Source: Paludibacteraceae bacterium
GTDB taxonomy: Bacteria > Bacteroidota > Bacteroidia > Bacteroidales > Paludibacteraceae
Assembly (NCBI GenBank): GCA_018055865.1
Contig: JAGPGR010000097.1
Span: 1 to 7,021, forward strand
Direction of reading: 5' to 3'
DNA: 7,021 nt
Shown: in pieces, positions 6,539-7,021 of the stretch
Position numbering within the stretch: the first letter of the stretch is position 1
How the letters are laid out: every line of letters begins with the position of its first letter
Notes under the pieces: model-generated
Told to the model about the DNA's origin: nothing
Database searches by the model: none
Seen by the model: the letters and a program-made list of their open reading frames with translations, nothing else
Position numbers and translations under genes: made by a program

Positions 6539-6546
6539 CAAAGATA
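6539..6546 (-). promoter_or_regulatory. der promoter, -7 element
   Basis: The minus strand carries TATCTTTG (6546-6539), a full match to TAnnTTTG and the third copy of this octamer in the window, each placed before a gene. No clear -33 TTTG lies at 19-21 bases; TTTCC at 6575-6571 is the nearest weak match, at longer spacing. The predicted leader is about 100 nt. Confidence 0.55.
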
Positions 6547-6678
6547 CTAAAAAAATCCGGCTTTTTTGGTGGAAATGATTTGTAAATGAGATTGTTTTGC
6601 TGTGCTGTTTCTTCACTGAGGTGATTTCGTATTCTGTTTTAATTTTTTTCAGGTGGAATAAGAAAGTACGAAGTATTT

Positions 6679-6703
6679 ATTTCGCTTAAAAACAGATTTC
6701 GCT
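6679..6703 (+). repeat. Direct repeat ATTTCGCT, 17-base period
   Basis: ATTTCGCT occurs at 6679-6686 and again at 6696-6703, with a third partial copy ATTTCG at 6624-6629. The two full copies lie about 70-95 bases upstream of the candidate -33 element at 6775. They could be regulator sites or chance. Confidence 0.35.
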
Positions 6704-6726
6704 GATTTTTTTAAAGTCAGGATATC

Positions 6727-6738
6727 GTAAGTACTTAC
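6727..6738. repeat. 12-base perfect palindrome GTAAGTACTTAC
   Basis: GTAAGTACTTAC is its own reverse complement. It lies 37 bases upstream of the candidate -33 element of the lipoprotein gene. The form suits a homodimeric DNA-binding protein. No regulator gene is in the window to pair with it. Confidence 0.35.
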
Positions 6739-6774
6739 CCCGTATATTCATTTTGTTTTATTTGTTAAAATAAA

Positions 6775-6804
6775 TTGCCGTTTAATTAATTTTAATTTAC
6801 TTTG
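6775..6804 (+). promoter_or_regulatory. Possible promoter of the right-edge lipoprotein gene
   Basis: TTG (6775-6777), 19 bases, then TTACTTTG (6797-6804), one mismatch to TAnnTTTG. The start codon at 6906 would then have a leader of about 95 nt. The AT-rich setting makes chance matches possible. Confidence 0.4.
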
Positions 6805-6905
6805 TGGAAATTATATTATTATTTATGTTACTTAAATGATTGAAAATGATTTCTTTTCGTAAAGAGATCAGCATTGTTTAAAGTCATACATGCAAATAAA
6901 GAAAA

Positions 6906-7021
6906 ATGAAGCTGCTTCCTGCCACCGCCCGGTCGTTGATATTTCTAATTCTCGTGTTAGTGACAGCCTGCAGCGAAATAGCAGAATCGAATCGATTCAC
7001 GAATGTTTGTATGGAGGAAGG
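6906..7021 (+). CDS. Lipoprotein of unknown function, N-terminal part only
   Basis: The first 38 codons are present and the gene runs off the window. The product starts MKLLPATARS, followed by a hydrophobic stretch (11-19) and lipobox VTAC, so Cys22 should be lipidated and the protein anchored in the cell envelope. The mature start SEIAESNRFTN is too short to assign a family. The start codon is well placed: positive residues (Lys2, Arg9), hydrophobic core and lipobox have normal spacing. No Shine-Dalgarno is seen (A-rich GAAAA before the ATG). It is transcribed away from der and separated from it by a long gap, so it begins a new unit. Confidence 0.75.
   Translation, partial: MKLLPATARSLIFLILVLVTACSEIAESNRFTNVCMEE

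Larger units (their letters stand above)
6432..6905. other. 474-base intergenic region with divergent promoters and short repeats
   Basis: No convincing gene is present. From left to right it holds the der leader with a hairpin (6446-6465), the der -7 motif (6539-6546), an inverted 10-base pair GAATACGAAA (6505-6514) and TTTCGTATTC (6625-6634), a direct repeat ATTTCGCT (6679-6703), a 12-base palindrome (6727-6738), and a promoter motif for the right-hand lipoprotein gene (6775-6804). Confidence 0.65.

Noticed and set aside
1..7021. CRISPR array, insertion sequence, toxin-antitoxin or defence genes
   Set aside because: No regularly spaced repeats, transposase, terminal inverted repeats or recognisable defence domains were seen on either strand.

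Overview
The window reads as chromosomal DNA of a Bacteroidetes bacterium, most likely of the order Bacteroidales. Four things point there: promoters of the TTG/TTTG-N18-21-TAnnTTTG type, starts without Shine-Dalgarno sequences, a DUF4270 lipoprotein, and the short GT5-only 'glycogen synthase' family known from this phylum. The genus cannot be fixed from the sequence. No mobile element, CRISPR array or defence system is visible. The content is housekeeping and envelope genes.

Layout. Bases 2-277 hold the 3' end of an unrecognised gene that reads as protein only if two opposite one-base frameshifts are assumed. It is followed by a strong hairpin terminator (310-351). A tRNA-Asp (GTC) gene lies on the minus strand (454-530), with its own promoter and terminator. 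Divergent to it is a 587-aa long-chain acyl-CoA synthetase (749-2512). A 301-base non-coding gap follows. It holds a good promoter motif only about 20 bases ahead of a terminator-like hairpin (a possible short RNA), a second strong hairpin, and a promoter with a 12-T run in its spacer. That last promoter leads into a probable two-gene operon: a truncated glycogen-synthase-like protein without the nucleotide-sugar-binding motif (2814-3629), and a DUF4270 lipoprotein (3678-5063). A perfect bidirectional terminator (5086-5117) separates this operon from the convergent gene der (5118-6431, minus), a ribosome-assembly GTPase. A 474-base gap with divergent promoter motifs and short repeats leads to the first 38 codons of a new lipoprotein, cut by the window edge.

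How the genes work together. The acyl-CoA synthetase, tRNA-Asp and der look like independent units. The GT5-like protein and the DUF4270 lipoprotein are probably co-transcribed. Their adjacency, with the loss of catalytic motifs in the first and no known function for the second, is the most interesting point in an otherwise ordinary region.
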